From positions 1 through 7,083 of the forward strand of contig CAYMWA010000178.1 in assembly GCA_964393795.1 (NCBI GenBank): DNA of 7,083 nucleotides. Direction: 5' to 3'. The notes under the pieces were generated by a model. It made no database searches and was not told the origin of the DNA. It was given only the letters and a program-made list of their open reading frames with translations. Positions within the stretch are counted from its first letter, which is position 1; the number at the start of each line of letters is the position of its first letter. A program made the translations under genes and the position numbers. Shown here in pieces: positions 7,062-7,083 of this stretch. This stretch comes from Chryseosolibacter sp964393795 (GTDB lineage Bacteria; Bacteroidota; Bacteroidia; Cytophagales; Cyclobacteriaceae).

Positions 7062-7083
7062 TATTCTTGGTGTGCGATAGGTC

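Noticed and set aside
6828..7083. Start of a restriction-modification or toxin-antitoxin locus
   Set aside because: Only the small regulator is visible. No methyltransferase, nuclease or toxin gene appears before the edge, so context alone does not justify a call.
1..7083. CRISPR array, tRNA, rRNA, insertion sequence or attachment site
   Set aside because: No regularly spaced repeats, no tRNA-like cloverleaf, no transposase and no terminal inverted repeats were seen in reading both strands.

Overview
The window looks like a chromosomal segment of a Bacteroidota bacterium of moderate GC content. The lineage call rests on three things. Both divergent promoters at the right end carry the Bacteroidota-type -7 box TAnnTTTG. 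The leaders there are A-rich with weak or no Shine-Dalgarno sequence. The small regulator has the WCTNT-QQPSLETL helix-turn-helix typical of that phylum. The call is an inference from sequence style, not from a marker gene.

Positions 2-3880 hold the C-terminal 1292 residues of a large bacterial alpha-2-macroglobulin whose N-terminus lies beyond the left edge. It has an intact CVEQ thioester motif. After 17 bases, on the same strand, comes pbpC (3898-6297), a complete bifunctional penicillin-binding protein 1C. This is the well-known yfhM-pbpC pair: the macroglobulin is thought to trap invading proteases in the periplasm, and PBP1C to repair peptidoglycan. The spacing suggests one operon.

pbpC ends tail-to-tail against a small minus-strand gene. 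Only 12 bases separate the two stop codons, and a compact hairpin covers both.

Positions 6310-7061 are a different kind of DNA. A 126-residue protein of no family I recognise (minus strand, 6310-6690) ends in two acidic-aromatic heptads. It is transcribed divergently from a 77-residue XRE-type regulator (6828-7061). The 137-base space between them is extremely A-rich (10 G/C in the 60 bases 6721-6780). It contains a -7 box for each direction, a GTGTACAC palindrome at the minus-gene start region, and a 15-base imperfect direct repeat. This layout suggests a small self-regulated divergent module at the edge of a region that continues to the right. The last 22 bases (7062-7083) hold nothing I can call.

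I do not see a complete novel system. The best candidate for something undescribed is the divergent pair, whose remaining partners, if any, are outside the window.
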